64,000 bases of DNA from the NCBI RefSeq assembly GCF_013391475.1, contig NZ_JACBAZ010000011.1, positions 19,492-83,491 of the forward strand, read 5' to 3'. A program made the position numbers and the translations under genes. A model generated the notes under the pieces. The model did no database searches, had not been told where the DNA came from, and saw only the letters and a program-made list of their open reading frames with translations. Below, one piece after another: positions 1-8,101 of the stretch. Positions within the stretch are counted from its first letter, which is position 1, and every line of letters begins with the position of its first letter. Origin of the DNA: Oceaniferula marina. GTDB lineage: Bacteria; Verrucomicrobiota; Verrucomicrobiia; Verrucomicrobiales; Akkermansiaceae.

Positions 1-200
1 GAAACCATTACCACATGCTACTCGAAACCCCCGAAGGTAATCTTGTCGATGGTATGAAGTGGTTTCAAGGAACCTACACACAGAGGATCAATGCATGGCA
101 AGGAAGGAGAGGTCACCTGTTTCAAGGGCGATACAAAGCTCAAGCAGAAAGGGGTCAGTCCGTGGATTGTGGATTGACTGATAAGCAAAGCCCTGATTGA
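1..200 (+). pseudogene. Truncated duplicate of the adjacent RAYT transposase
   Basis: The first 144 bases are identical to bases 382-525 of the complete transposase gene just downstream. Read in frame 3 they encode its HYH catalytic motif and the following conserved segment (residues about 58-105 of the intact protein). After base 144 the sequences part: the frame runs into a REP-like sequence at 151-169 and ends at a TGA at 198-200. It is therefore a remnant whose 5' part lies off the window. The absolute identity suggests a recent duplication or an insertion/recombination event between two copies. It is not expected to be functional. Confidence 0.75.
151..169 (+). repeat. 19-bp inverted repeat, left copy, flanking the RAYT gene
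   Basis: The 19-mer GGGGTCAGTCCGTGGATTG here is exactly repeated in inverse orientation at 1240-1258 and again at 1284-1302, on the other side of the RAYT gene. A partial, diverged echo follows at 170-180. RAYT enzymes act on short REP palindromes, so these are the natural substrate candidates; that role is inferred. Confidence 0.7.
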
Positions 201-209
201 TTGTTGTGC

Positions 210-1208
210 ATGGCACGGCCAATACGGATTGAATTCAAAGGAGCGATGTATCATGTGATGTGTCGAGGCGACAACGGGCGGGATATTTTTTTTGGAGATA
301 AGGGTTGCGAGAGGTTTCTCGATACACTTGACGAGGCTTGTATTCGTGCTGGCTGGTATGTTCATGCCTATGTGTTAATGGGAAACCATTACCACATGCT
401 ACTCGAAACCCCCGAAGGTAATCTTGTCGATGGTATGAAGTGGTTTCAAGGAACCTACACACAGAGGATCAATGCATGGCAAGGAAGGAGAGGTCACCTG
501 TTTCAAGGGCGATACAAAGCTCAAGTAGTCAACGGTGAGCAACGGGATCACAACTATTTTCAGACTGTATCAGATTACATTCACCTTAACCCAGCCCGTG
601 CGATAATGACAGGCAAGGGCAAGCGATGGGAGCGGTTGCGAGATTATCCATGGAGCAGTCTTCAGTCGTATTGCAGCTGGAGGCGCAAACGTCCGAGCTG
701 GCTCATGGTCGATAAAGTTCTGGAAAGTTACACCTTCAAAGACAATACAGCAGGGCGCGAAGCATATGCCAAATACATGGATAAACGCGGAGAAGAAGTG
801 CAGGGCGGTGAACCTGGCATCGGCTATGAAGAATTGCGACGCGGGTGGTGTCTAGGTGATGGCGAATTTCGTCAGCGTATGTTGGATAAGGCTGAAAAGG
901 CACTGCAAAGCACAAAACGAGAAAGCTTGACGGGAGCGGCCGTCAAGGAGCATGGGGAGGCCCAAGCTGTCAAGCTACTGAACGAGGGGATGGAAAAACT
1001 TGACTTAGTCCCCAAACAATTGGAAGGCATGTTAAAGCTAGCACCCGAAAAACAGGTGTTGGCAGCGTGGCTTTCATCACAAACACTGGTAGGTACCAAA
1101 TGGATAGCAGAAATGCTCCATATGGGGCATCGGAGCAATGTTAGTGCATCCAAAAAATGGGCGCGTGAAACGAAGGAAGGTAGCAAGTGGTTGTGTAAGT
1201 TGAAATAG
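210..1208 (+). CDS. REP-associated tyrosine transposase (RAYT, IS200-like Y1 fold)
   Basis: Single-strand DNA nuclease of the HUH/Y1 superfamily that mobilises or processes REP sequences. The HUH-type pair is seen as GNHYH at residues 58-62, preceded by the typical N-terminal MARPIRIEF..YHVMCRGDNG segment. The conserved SDYIHLNPARA block at 121-131 holds the candidate nucleophile Tyr123. The C-terminal part (about 190-332) is an extension found in long RAYTs and ends in a helix-turn-helix-like segment. I prefer ATG 210 over the upstream TTG 201 because the family starts at MARP. The gene is bracketed by inverted 19-mers and preceded by a 144-bp duplicate of its own central part. It looks intact. 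Confidence 0.88.
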   Translation: MARPIRIEFKGAMYHVMCRGDNGRDIFFGDKGCERFLDTLDEACIRAGWYVHAYVLMGNHYHMLLETPEGNLVDGMKWFQGTYTQRINAWQGRRGHLFQGRYKAQVVNGEQRDHNYFQTVSDYIHLNPARAIMTGKGKRWERLRDYPWSSLQSYCSWRRKRPSWLMVDKVLESYTFKDNTAGREAYAKYMDKRGEEVQGGEPGIGYEELRRGWCLGDGEFRQRMLDKAEKALQSTKRESLTGAAVKEHGEAQAVKLLNEGMEKLDLVPKQLEGMLKLAPEKQVLAAWLSSQTLVGTKWIAEMLHMGHRSNVSASKKWARETKEGSKWLCKLK

Positions 1209-1220
1209 CAGGTGAAACGA

Positions 1221-1308
1221 CGAACACTCACTTTACCCGCAATCCACGGACTGACCCCGTGTTGCGAACACTCACTTCATCCACAATCCACGGACTGACC
1301 CCATGTTG
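1221..1308 (+). repeat. Two tandem 44-bp repeats carrying the inverted 19-mer
   Basis: Bases 1221-1264 and 1265-1308 are near-identical 44-bp units, differing at only a few central positions. Each starts CGAACACTCACTT and contains CAATCCACGGACTGACCCC (1240-1258 and 1284-1302), the exact reverse complement of 151-169. A degenerate third start may follow at 1309. They lie 12 bp after the RAYT stop codon and are probably REP units associated with it. Confidence 0.75.
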
Positions 1309-1410
1309 ATGGCGCCATGTTGACCCTGTCTTTATTCTTCGGTCATTCAGCGTAGCGAGTGCCGGGCTTCGACTCGACACCTGCTGGTGAGTTCGCTAGG
1401 CTCTCTGAGC

Positions 1411-1983
1411 ATGATGGAGTCTATTTCGGCTGAGGTGTTGCTTGGTGCATACAGCAAGGGCGTTTTTCCCATGGCGGAGGACGGGGAGATTTGTTGGTAT
1501 TCGCCAGAAAAGCGGGGAGTGATTCCTTTGGATGAACGCTTTCACGTCAGTAAAAATTTACAACGGACGCTCAAGAAGGGCGTCTTCCGCGTGAGCATGA
1601 ACAAAGCCTTTCGCGAAGTGATGCTCGCCTGTGCAGATCGAGAAGAGACCTGGATTGACGAGGTGATCCTGGAGAGTTATTGCGAACTTCACGAATTGGG
1701 CTTTGGGGTGTCCGTCGAGTCTTGGGACCAGGATGGCTTGCAGGGGGGATTGTATGGAGTAGCTCTTGGACGTGCCTTTTTTGGTGAAAGCATGTTTTCG
1801 CGTAAAACCGATGCCAGCAAAGTAGCCTTGGTTTATCTTGTCGAATGGCTCAGGCAGAAAGATTTTATCCTGCTCGACACCCAGTGGATGACGGATCACC
1901 TCAGGCAGTTTGGAGGGTATGAGCTCGCGCGGGATGCGTATCACTGCCAACTGGCGGATGCGTTGGAGTGTCTTCGGGGGTAA
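1411..1983 (+). CDS. aat: Leucyl/phenylalanyl-tRNA--protein transferase
   Basis: Cytoplasmic aminoacyl-transferase that adds Leu or Phe from charged tRNA to N-terminal Lys/Arg of proteins, creating N-degrons for ClpS/ClpAP. The family hallmarks are in order: LLGAYSKGVFPM near the N-terminus, ICWYSPEKRGVIPL, GGLYGVALGRAFFGESMF..ASK in the centre, then LLDTQWMTDHL. At about 190 residues it is the short form of the family. ATG 1411 is chosen because the conserved region begins a few residues later; an in-frame GTG at 1387 and ATG 1414 are alternatives, and no clear Shine-Dalgarno decides between them. Its neighbours do not suggest a special role. Confidence 0.93.
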   Translation: MMESISAEVLLGAYSKGVFPMAEDGEICWYSPEKRGVIPLDERFHVSKNLQRTLKKGVFRVSMNKAFREVMLACADREETWIDEVILESYCELHELGFGVSVESWDQDGLQGGLYGVALGRAFFGESMFSRKTDASKVALVYLVEWLRQKDFILLDTQWMTDHLRQFGGYELARDAYHCQLADALECLRG

Positions 1984-2052
1984 TCGACTGACTATTTGGT
2001 TTCGATATCGGTTCTGGCATTCGGGATGTTTTGTTGTTATATCGTTCTCGGC

Positions 2053-2073
2053 GGCTGATTGGACCAATCAGCC
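2053..2073. promoter_or_regulatory. Perfect 10-bp palindrome upstream of hisA
   Basis: GGCTGATTGG and CCAATCAGCC form an exact inverted repeat around one central A, 93 bp before the hisA start. There is no T-run, so it is not a typical terminator of aat. It could be a dyad operator or a hairpin in the leader; nothing in the sequence decides which. Confidence 0.35.
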
Positions 2074-2165
2074 CAACCGATTTCCATCGTGTGGTCTGAC
2101 ATTTGTTGAACAGGTGACATGCCCCCTCGATATTAATTAGCATTTTCAAAAAACTGTTCTTCACG

Positions 2166-2939
2166 ATGACTAAATTCAGACCCTGTATCGACCTGCACGA
2201 CGGCAAAGTAAAACAAATCGTTGGAGGCACGCTGCGCGATGAGGGAGCGGGACCGAAAGAGAACTTTGTATCTGATCGGGATCCTGCCTGGTTTTCCGAC
2301 CTTTACCGGCAGTCTGATCTTCGGGGTGGGCATATCATCCAACTGGGGGCGGGCAATCAGGAAGCTGCCCGCGATGCTTTGGGGGCCTGGCCCGGAGGAA
2401 TGCAACTAGGTGGCGGAGTGAACTTGCGCAATGCCGTTGAGTGGATTGAGTCCGGAGCTTCCCAAGTGATTGTCACATCCTGGCTGTTTGATCAGGATGG
2501 CAGATTCCGGGAAGACCGACTGAAGGAATTGGCCCGCGAAATCGGGCGGGAACGCCTCGTGGTGGACCTGAGTTGCCGTAAGACGAAATCCGGGTGGACG
2601 GTAGCCATGAACCGCTGGCAGACTTTGACCAGTATCGATGTCACCCATGCGACTTTGGACGCCTTGGCTGAATGGTGTGCGGAATATCTCATTCACGCCG
2701 CCGATGTCGAGGGACTCTGTGGTGGAGTTGATGCCGAGCTGATTGATCTGCTTGGTGCCTGGGGAGGGGTGCCGATGACTTATGCCGGTGGGGTTGCCCA
2801 TATGGATGACTTGAATGTGGTTGCAGAGCGAAGCGGAGGCAACATCGACGTCACGGTGGGAAGTGCCTTGGATCTTTTTGGTGGTTCGGGAGTGAGATAC
2901 GAGGAATTATTAGCCTGGAATGAACGGAGTAAGGTATGA
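2166..2939 (+). CDS. hisA: HisA, ProFAR isomerase of the eukaryotic type
   Basis: Isomerises N'-formimino-5-aminoimidazole carboxamide ribotide to the ribulosyl form, fourth step of histidine synthesis; a cytoplasmic (beta/alpha)8 barrel. The sequence follows the fungal/plant HIS6 pattern much more closely than E. coli HisA: MTKFRPCIDLHDGKVKQIVGG at the start, KENFVSD, QVIVTSWLF, VVDLSCRKT, the long conserved segment YLIHAADVEGLCGG and TVGSALDLFGG at the end. The catalytic Asp pair would be Asp9 (CIDLHDG) and the Asp of HAADVEG. At 257 residues it matches the eukaryotic form. No other his gene is in the window. The stop overlaps the start of mtfA by 4 bp (ATGA), so the two are translationally coupled. 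Confidence 0.92.
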   Translation: MTKFRPCIDLHDGKVKQIVGGTLRDEGAGPKENFVSDRDPAWFSDLYRQSDLRGGHIIQLGAGNQEAARDALGAWPGGMQLGGGVNLRNAVEWIESGASQVIVTSWLFDQDGRFREDRLKELAREIGRERLVVDLSCRKTKSGWTVAMNRWQTLTSIDVTHATLDALAEWCAEYLIHAADVEGLCGGVDAELIDLLGAWGGVPMTYAGGVAHMDDLNVVAERSGGNIDVTVGSALDLFGGSGVRYEELLAWNERSKV

Positions 2940-3769
2940 CGGGAATTGAGATTACAGCCATCGTGCTCGGACCGGTGGTGGCCATTGCCGGGGTCGTTTC
3001 CGGCAGGGCTGCCTTGCGGCGTTCTCGAAGACGTGCGTGGATGGCCATGCGTCTGGACGAGGATGCTCGCCGACAGGTAGCTGAAGACTTTCCTTTGTTT
3101 GCCCGCTTGCCTGATATGGTTCGTGATGAACTGGAAGGTCTGATGCATGTGTTTATGGAGGAAAAGAACTTCGAGGCCTGTGGTGGGCTCGAAGAAGTGA
3201 GTGGGCATATGCAGCGGGTGATAGCAGCTCAGGCATGTTTGCTTCTGGTGAATCGGAAGCATGATTTTTACCGGAATTTGCGCAGCATTTTGCTCTACCC
3301 CTCCGCTTACAAAGCCAGAGGCGAGCATGGTGATGAAGATGTGCGCCTTGGGGAAAGCTGGCACTCTGGGAGTGTGGTTCTTGCTTGGGACAGTGTGGTT
3401 TCGGGTGGACGTAATGAAGAGGATGGGCATCACGTGACCCTCCATGAATTTGCCCATCAGCTCGATCAAGTGGACGGGGCCGCAGATGGAGTCCCGGAAT
3501 TGTCAACGGTCGGTTGTTATCGAGAGTGGGCGAGTGTTTTTAGCTCGGCGTTTGAACGATTCCAGACAAAGTTGGAAAAAGGGAAACGTACTGTGATTGA
3601 TCCCTACGGTGCGACCAATCCGGCGGAGTTTTTTGCTGTATTGACAGAGACGTTTTATGAAAAGCCAAGACAGCTGAAAGAGCACTACCCCAAGGTGTAT
3701 GATCAATTGCGCCGCTATTATCGAGTGGATCCGTTGGAGTGGTTAGAGGATCGTGAACAGAAGATCTAG
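2936..3769 (+). CDS. mtfA: MtfA-like zinc-dependent peptidase (M90 family)
   Basis: In enterobacteria MtfA is a cytosolic metallopeptidase that binds and titrates the glucose repressor Mlc. The signature here is the zinc motif LHEFAHQLDQVDG (HExxH at about residues 170-174) followed by the conserved tail EFFAVLTETFYEKPRQLKEHYPKVY, whose glutamate is the third zinc ligand in the family. An N-terminal hydrophobic stretch (residues 3-20, ITAIVLGPVVAIAGVV) may anchor it to the membrane, as in many non-enteric homologues. It is coupled to hisA by a 4-bp overlap and followed directly by an NlpC/P60 gene. The link with a Mlc homologue is not supported here. Confidence 0.88.
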   Translation: MTGIEITAIVLGPVVAIAGVVSGRAALRRSRRRAWMAMRLDEDARRQVAEDFPLFARLPDMVRDELEGLMHVFMEEKNFEACGGLEEVSGHMQRVIAAQACLLLVNRKHDFYRNLRSILLYPSAYKARGEHGDEDVRLGESWHSGSVVLAWDSVVSGGRNEEDGHHVTLHEFAHQLDQVDGAADGVPELSTVGCYREWASVFSSAFERFQTKLEKGKRTVIDPYGATNPAEFFAVLTETFYEKPRQLKEHYPKVYDQLRRYYRVDPLEWLEDREQKI

Positions 3770-3773
3770 GATT

Positions 3774-4505
3774 ATGAAGTTGTTGATACGGATACAATCT
3801 TCCAAGAGGCTGTTGTTCTTTATTTTGTTAGGGGTGTGCTGTGGCTTGGGTTTGTTGTATTGGAATCCGGTCAATGCAACATCTTACCGATTAGGGTTCT
3901 TGTTGTCTCTCGGGGTTCTTTGGCTGACCCTGTTGGCATTGATGTGGAAAAAGCACCTCATTCGCTATCTGCTTATTTCGGTTCCCTTCTTGTGCGCTAT
4001 TCCATTTCTCCTGCCAGCGAAACGTCTGAAACAAGAAGCCATACGGGTGTCTTATTTACAGAGAATGAGAGCCCTGGAGGGGGTGACCTACCATTGGGGT
4101 GGCGAAAGTGCACGTGGAATCGACTGTTCCGGCTTGCCTCGCAAGGCTCTGCGGGACGCTTTGTTGGCATATGGACTGCAGCATGGCAATGGTCGGGCGT
4201 GTCGGATGTTTCTCGAGCAATGGTGGTATGATACCAGTGCCAAGGCTTTGTCTGAGGATTATCGCGGGTTTACCCGAGCCCTTTCAATTCGTGGGAAAAT
4301 TAACAGCATGTCGTATGATGGACTGTTGCCCGGAGATCTTGCCGTGACGCAAAGCAAGGTGCATACCTTGGTCTATCTGGGTGATGGATACTGGATTCAA
4401 GCGGACCCCGGAATTGGAGCGGTTGCCATCTTGCATGGCCGCAAGGATCAGAACCCTTGGTTCTCTCAAGAAGTGACGATGCACCGATGGCAGGTGTTGG
4501 AGTAG
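3774..4505 (+). CDS. Membrane-anchored NlpC/P60-family cysteine peptidase
   Basis: Probable peptidoglycan endopeptidase or amidase. Three N-terminal hydrophobic segments (about residues 13-30, 40-57, 63-80) place the catalytic domain outside the membrane. The domain shows YHWGGESARGIDCSGL with nucleophile Cys118, GDLAVTQSKVHTLVYLGDG with catalytic His197, and WIQADPG after it. I choose ATG 3774, preceded by an AGGA overlapping the mtfA stop, rather than the in-frame ATG 3753 inside mtfA. It ends 10 bp before the convergent priA gene. The exact bond cleaved cannot be deduced. Confidence 0.85.
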   Translation: MKLLIRIQSSKRLLFFILLGVCCGLGLLYWNPVNATSYRLGFLLSLGVLWLTLLALMWKKHLIRYLLISVPFLCAIPFLLPAKRLKQEAIRVSYLQRMRALEGVTYHWGGESARGIDCSGLPRKALRDALLAYGLQHGNGRACRMFLEQWWYDTSAKALSEDYRGFTRALSIRGKINSMSYDGLLPGDLAVTQSKVHTLVYLGDGYWIQADPGIGAVAILHGRKDQNPWFSQEVTMHRWQVLE

Positions 4506-4515
4506 TAACTTCCGG

Positions 4516-6723
4516 TTAGAATCCCATCGCATCCATATCAAAGACGAGGGTGACATCGTCCGGCGGAGGTGTTTGGTTGAGGATGTTGCTGATATGGCGG
4601 GATAGCTGTCGGGCCGAAGATCCCAGGAGCATCAGCTGGTAGCGGAATTGACCATGGGCCCGGACAAGCGGCGAGGGCAGAGGCTCCCCGAGCACCATTC
4701 CCTGAGGGAGATCTTTTTTCAGCCGCTGATGGATGTTTTGTAGGGTGAATTCAGCGCGGCGTTGGTGGGTGGAGCGCGTGCCAATCACGGCACAGTGCGT
4801 GTAAGGGGGGTAGCCAAATTGACGGCGGAACTCGAGCTCCTGATCGGCGTAACCGCCAAAGTCATGATGACGGGCAAATTGAATGGAGGGAGAATGTGGC
4901 GTGTAAGTTTGCACGATCACTTCACCTTCGAGTTCTCCTCGACCGGCTCGTCCTGCGACCTGGGTGAGCAGTTGGAAGGTGCGTTCTCCGGCCCGGAAGT
5001 CGGGAACGTGCAGACCGAGGTCGGCATTGAGCACTCCGACCAAGGTGACATTGGGGAAATGCAGACCTTTGGCGATCATCTGGGTGCCGATGATGATGTC
5101 AATCTTGCGCTGACGGAATGCCTTCAGCGTGTCCCGCAAGGCATGCTTGCGTCGCATGGTATCGGTATCGATGCGGGCGAGTTTGGCGGTGGGGAAAACT
5201 TTTTGTAACACCCCCTCCACTTGCTCGGTGCCGTAGCCTTGGAACCGGATTCCCGGGTCGTGGCATTCCGGGCATTTCCGTGGGGTGATCGCCTGATGGC
5301 CACAGATGTGACAGATCAGCCGTTCTTCGGATTTATGATAGGTTAGCGGAATGGAGCAATGCCGGCATTCGATGACCAGTCCGCAGGCCGGACATTGCAG
5401 GGATCGGGCAAACCCGCGCCTGTTCAGAAAAAGGATGACCTGCTCACCTTCGGCGAGTTTTTTTTCCATGTTGGCCCGTAGGGGATCGGATAGAATGGCC
5501 GGGCCGGCGCCCTTGTACTTGCGGCCTTCAATCTTCATGTCGACAATCCGGATAATCGGCATGGATTGTCCATCGGCACGTTGTTCGAGTTTGAGCAGTT
5601 GATACTTGCCAGTTTCCGTATTGTGAAAGGATTCGAGTGAAGGGGTTGCCGACCCTAACAGAATAGCTGAATTTTCGATATGGGCTCGGAGAACGGCGAG
5701 GTCCCTGCCGTGATAGCGGGGGGAGGTATCTTGTTTGTAGGAGTTTTCATGTTCTTCATCGACAATGATGATGCCAAGGTTCGTTAGTGGGGCAAACACA
5801 GCGCTGCGGGCTCCAATAACGATTTTTGCTTCGCCGTTGCGGATGCGGTGCCATTCGTCGAAGCGTTCACCTTGTGAAAGGTTGGAGTGCATCACGGCGA
5901 CCTGATCCTGGATGGATGCAAAGCGGGATTTGAAGCGTTGCACGGTTTGTGGCGCCAGAGCAATTTCCGGCAGTAGGACGAGGACCGATTTGCCGGCATC
6001 GAGGCAGCGTTGGGCCGCTTGGAGGTAGATTTCGGTTTTTCCCGACCCGGTCACACCGTGAAGCAGCATGGGCTTATCCGGGGTTTCGATTTCCTTGAAC
6101 ACCTGTTCGATGGCGCCTTGTTGTTCGCTGTTGAGCGATAGAGGAGAGTCCTCGAGGAAGGCTTCTCCTGCATCGGGATCACGTCGGACGGGTTCATCTT
6201 TGATTTCTACCCAGCCGTGTTTGGCTACGGCTTTGATGGATGCCGAGGCTCCGGCCCCGAGGTCGGATAGAGGCATTTTACCTCCCGCCGCTTGGAGTAA
6301 AGTGAGAATCAGGTGTTGTCGGCTGGCTCGTTTGGAGAGCTTGGTCATGGCCTCCTCATCGGGAGTTTCGAGCAGGTGGACCATTTTTCGCGTTTTCTCG
6401 GAATGGTTTTCCTGCCGAACGGCTTCCGGTAGTAAAGCTCGCATCACCAACTCCATGGGGGCGCCATAGTAGTCGGCCATCCAATGCCCCATTTGCATGA
6501 GCTTTGGCGTGATCAGGGGGTCGGGATCGATGAGTTCCAGGACTTCCCTGAGTTCAAATTCGGACGCCTGTTCTTTGGCGAGAGCGAGGATGGTACCTGT
6601 GGATGCTCGATTGCGGAGGGGTATTTTTACCCGACAGCCGGGCCGGGCGTCCATTCCTTCAGGAATGGCGTAGTCAAAGACCAATTCATTGGGTCCGTCG
6701 ATGAGCACTCGGGCGGCTGGCAT
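4516..6723 (-). CDS. priA: Primosomal protein N' (replication restart helicase)
   Basis: 3'-5' DNA helicase that recognises stalled forks and starts reloading of the replisome. The full-length 735-residue protein has the N-terminal 3'BD (FDYAIPEGMDARPGCRVKIPL), Walker A GVTGSGKTEIYL, the DEEH box in IIVDEEHENSYKQD, and the eight-cysteine zinc insert CPACG..CRHC..CHICG..CPECH between the helicase lobes. The C-terminal motif GTQMIAKGLHFPNVTLVGV and VAGRAGRGELEGEVIVQTY are also present. It stands alone on the minus strand, convergent with the NlpC/P60 gene. Confidence 0.97.
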   Translation of the reverse strand: MPAARVLIDGPNELVFDYAIPEGMDARPGCRVKIPLRNRASTGTILALAKEQASEFELREVLELIDPDPLITPKLMQMGHWMADYYGAPMELVMRALLPEAVRQENHSEKTRKMVHLLETPDEEAMTKLSKRASRQHLILTLLQAAGGKMPLSDLGAGASASIKAVAKHGWVEIKDEPVRRDPDAGEAFLEDSPLSLNSEQQGAIEQVFKEIETPDKPMLLHGVTGSGKTEIYLQAAQRCLDAGKSVLVLLPEIALAPQTVQRFKSRFASIQDQVAVMHSNLSQGERFDEWHRIRNGEAKIVIGARSAVFAPLTNLGIIIVDEEHENSYKQDTSPRYHGRDLAVLRAHIENSAILLGSATPSLESFHNTETGKYQLLKLEQRADGQSMPIIRIVDMKIEGRKYKGAGPAILSDPLRANMEKKLAEGEQVILFLNRRGFARSLQCPACGLVIECRHCSIPLTYHKSEERLICHICGHQAITPRKCPECHDPGIRFQGYGTEQVEGVLQKVFPTAKLARIDTDTMRRKHALRDTLKAFRQRKIDIIIGTQMIAKGLHFPNVTLVGVLNADLGLHVPDFRAGERTFQLLTQVAGRAGRGELEGEVIVQTYTPHSPSIQFARHHDFGGYADQELEFRRQFGYPPYTHCAVIGTRSTHQRRAEFTLQNIHQRLKKDLPQGMVLGEPLPSPLVRAHGQFRYQLMLLGSSARQLSRHISNILNQTPPPDDVTLVFDMDAMGF

Positions 6724-6914
6724 GCAGAGCTTTTACCTTTATTTGTCAGGTCTCGGAATAGCAAAATGCAAAATATCGAGACTGCGAGGTGCTGTCATCA
6801 GGCGATGACTTGTTTAAGGACGATATCATGCGGTGACCCGGTGGACAGTCACGTACGTTTCGAATGGGTGGGGGGGCTATCCGATGGGGCGGGGGAGAAT
6901 TTTTTTTGGGGGGC

Positions 6915-7925
6915 TCAATCCTCTGAAGTGCCGTGGCGGTAGTTTTTGGGTGAACAGCCGCGAAGCTTTTGGAATCGGGCAGAGAAATAGGCGAGGGACT
7001 TGAATCCACAGGCGTTTGCAATTTCGCCGATGTTCATTTCCGGTTGTTCGACGAGCATCTTGGTGGCGGTTTGAAACCGACAATGGTTGAGGTATTGGAC
7101 GGGCGTCATGTTTGTGATGACTTTGCAGTAAGATGCGAACTGGCTGCGGGATAATCCACATTGTTTAGCCATGTTCTCAAGCGTCCAATCTTCATCAATA
7201 TGATCTTTGAGTGCATCTAAAAACATTTCTACCACTCGCTCTGAGGTTGACAGGTGGCTGTCGATGCTGGGTTTTTTACTGATGAGTAAATGGAGCAAGG
7301 CCAAGAGCAGTTCGTTGCTGTAGAGTTTTAGTTTTGTTTGGTTATTTTCCGGTTGCTCATTTTCGATGAGGTCGGTGAATTTTTTTAGGATGCCGAATAC
7401 TTCGGAATTGGTATCCCAGATCGCTTGTTCGTTATGTCTCAGAAGGCTTGTCAATTGATTGAGCTCTTGCGGGCTAAGGAGGACCCAGTCAGGCCATTGC
7501 CATGCTTGGTTTGGTCGGCGAACTTTGACATCGAGGATTAGCCAGAATAGTTTTGAGGGCGATAAATCAGGATTGCCAATTTGATGAAATTGCCAGGGGC
7601 GGGTGATTGCGACTTGTCCGCTTTTTAATTCTTGGATGTGTTGGCTGACTCCAAATTCGACTTTCCCCCCCAGTAGAAAGGAAAATTCGATACCTTCATT
7701 GCAATGAGAGCCAAGTCCCCAGGTTTGTGATTTGGTGATGTCCCAAAAGCCAAGTGACCTTATCTCAGGAAGGTAATCTGGGTCTACTTGTTCTCCAGGA
7801 TAGGGCGGGTGAGACCATGCATGGACGTTGACATGCTCATTTTCAGACGCTTTTTTGAGTTCTTCACAAGAGTCGGCAATACGGATTTGGTCGATATCCT
7901 GAAAGATGGCGCTGGTGTGTTTCAT
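6915..7925 (-). CDS. AraC-family transcriptional regulator
   Basis: An N-terminal cupin-like effector domain (about residues 30-150, with SHCNEGIEFSFLLGGKVEFG) is followed by a helical linker and a C-terminal AraC/XylS double helix-turn-helix (about 235-330: WTLENMAKQCGLSRSQFASY, then MNIGEIANACGFKSLAYFSARF). It is divergent from the isomerase/ThuA/oxidoreductase cluster across a 176-bp intergenic space, so it is the likely local activator, probably responding to a sugar derivative. No defined operator repeat was recognised in the intergenic region. The 190 bp downstream of its stop, up to priA, hold only the G-rich tract noted separately. Confidence 0.87.
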   Translation of the reverse strand: MKHTSAIFQDIDQIRIADSCEELKKASENEHVNVHAWSHPPYPGEQVDPDYLPEIRSLGFWDITKSQTWGLGSHCNEGIEFSFLLGGKVEFGVSQHIQELKSGQVAITRPWQFHQIGNPDLSPSKLFWLILDVKVRRPNQAWQWPDWVLLSPQELNQLTSLLRHNEQAIWDTNSEVFGILKKFTDLIENEQPENNQTKLKLYSNELLLALLHLLISKKPSIDSHLSTSERVVEMFLDALKDHIDEDWTLENMAKQCGLSRSQFASYCKVITNMTPVQYLNHCRFQTATKMLVEQPEMNIGEIANACGFKSLAYFSARFQKLRGCSPKNYRHGTSED

Positions 7926-8101
7926 CGGTGGTGGCTTGGCGATGTGGGGTTTTTGTGAAACTTTATATATTTACCAGTGAAGAAAAATGAAAGCTTTTTG
8001 TGTCGCCTCTGAGTGATTGTAATTCATGATGTCCTTAAGTTTGCGCGTTGAAGTGGAAGCGATTTTTATAGAATAGTAATCCCAGCATTAGAGTCGAAAT
8101 T

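Noticed and set aside
1221..1308. CRISPR array at the RAYT
   Set aside because: Only two adjacent 44-bp units, no spacers between them, and a matching inverse copy on the other side of the transposase.
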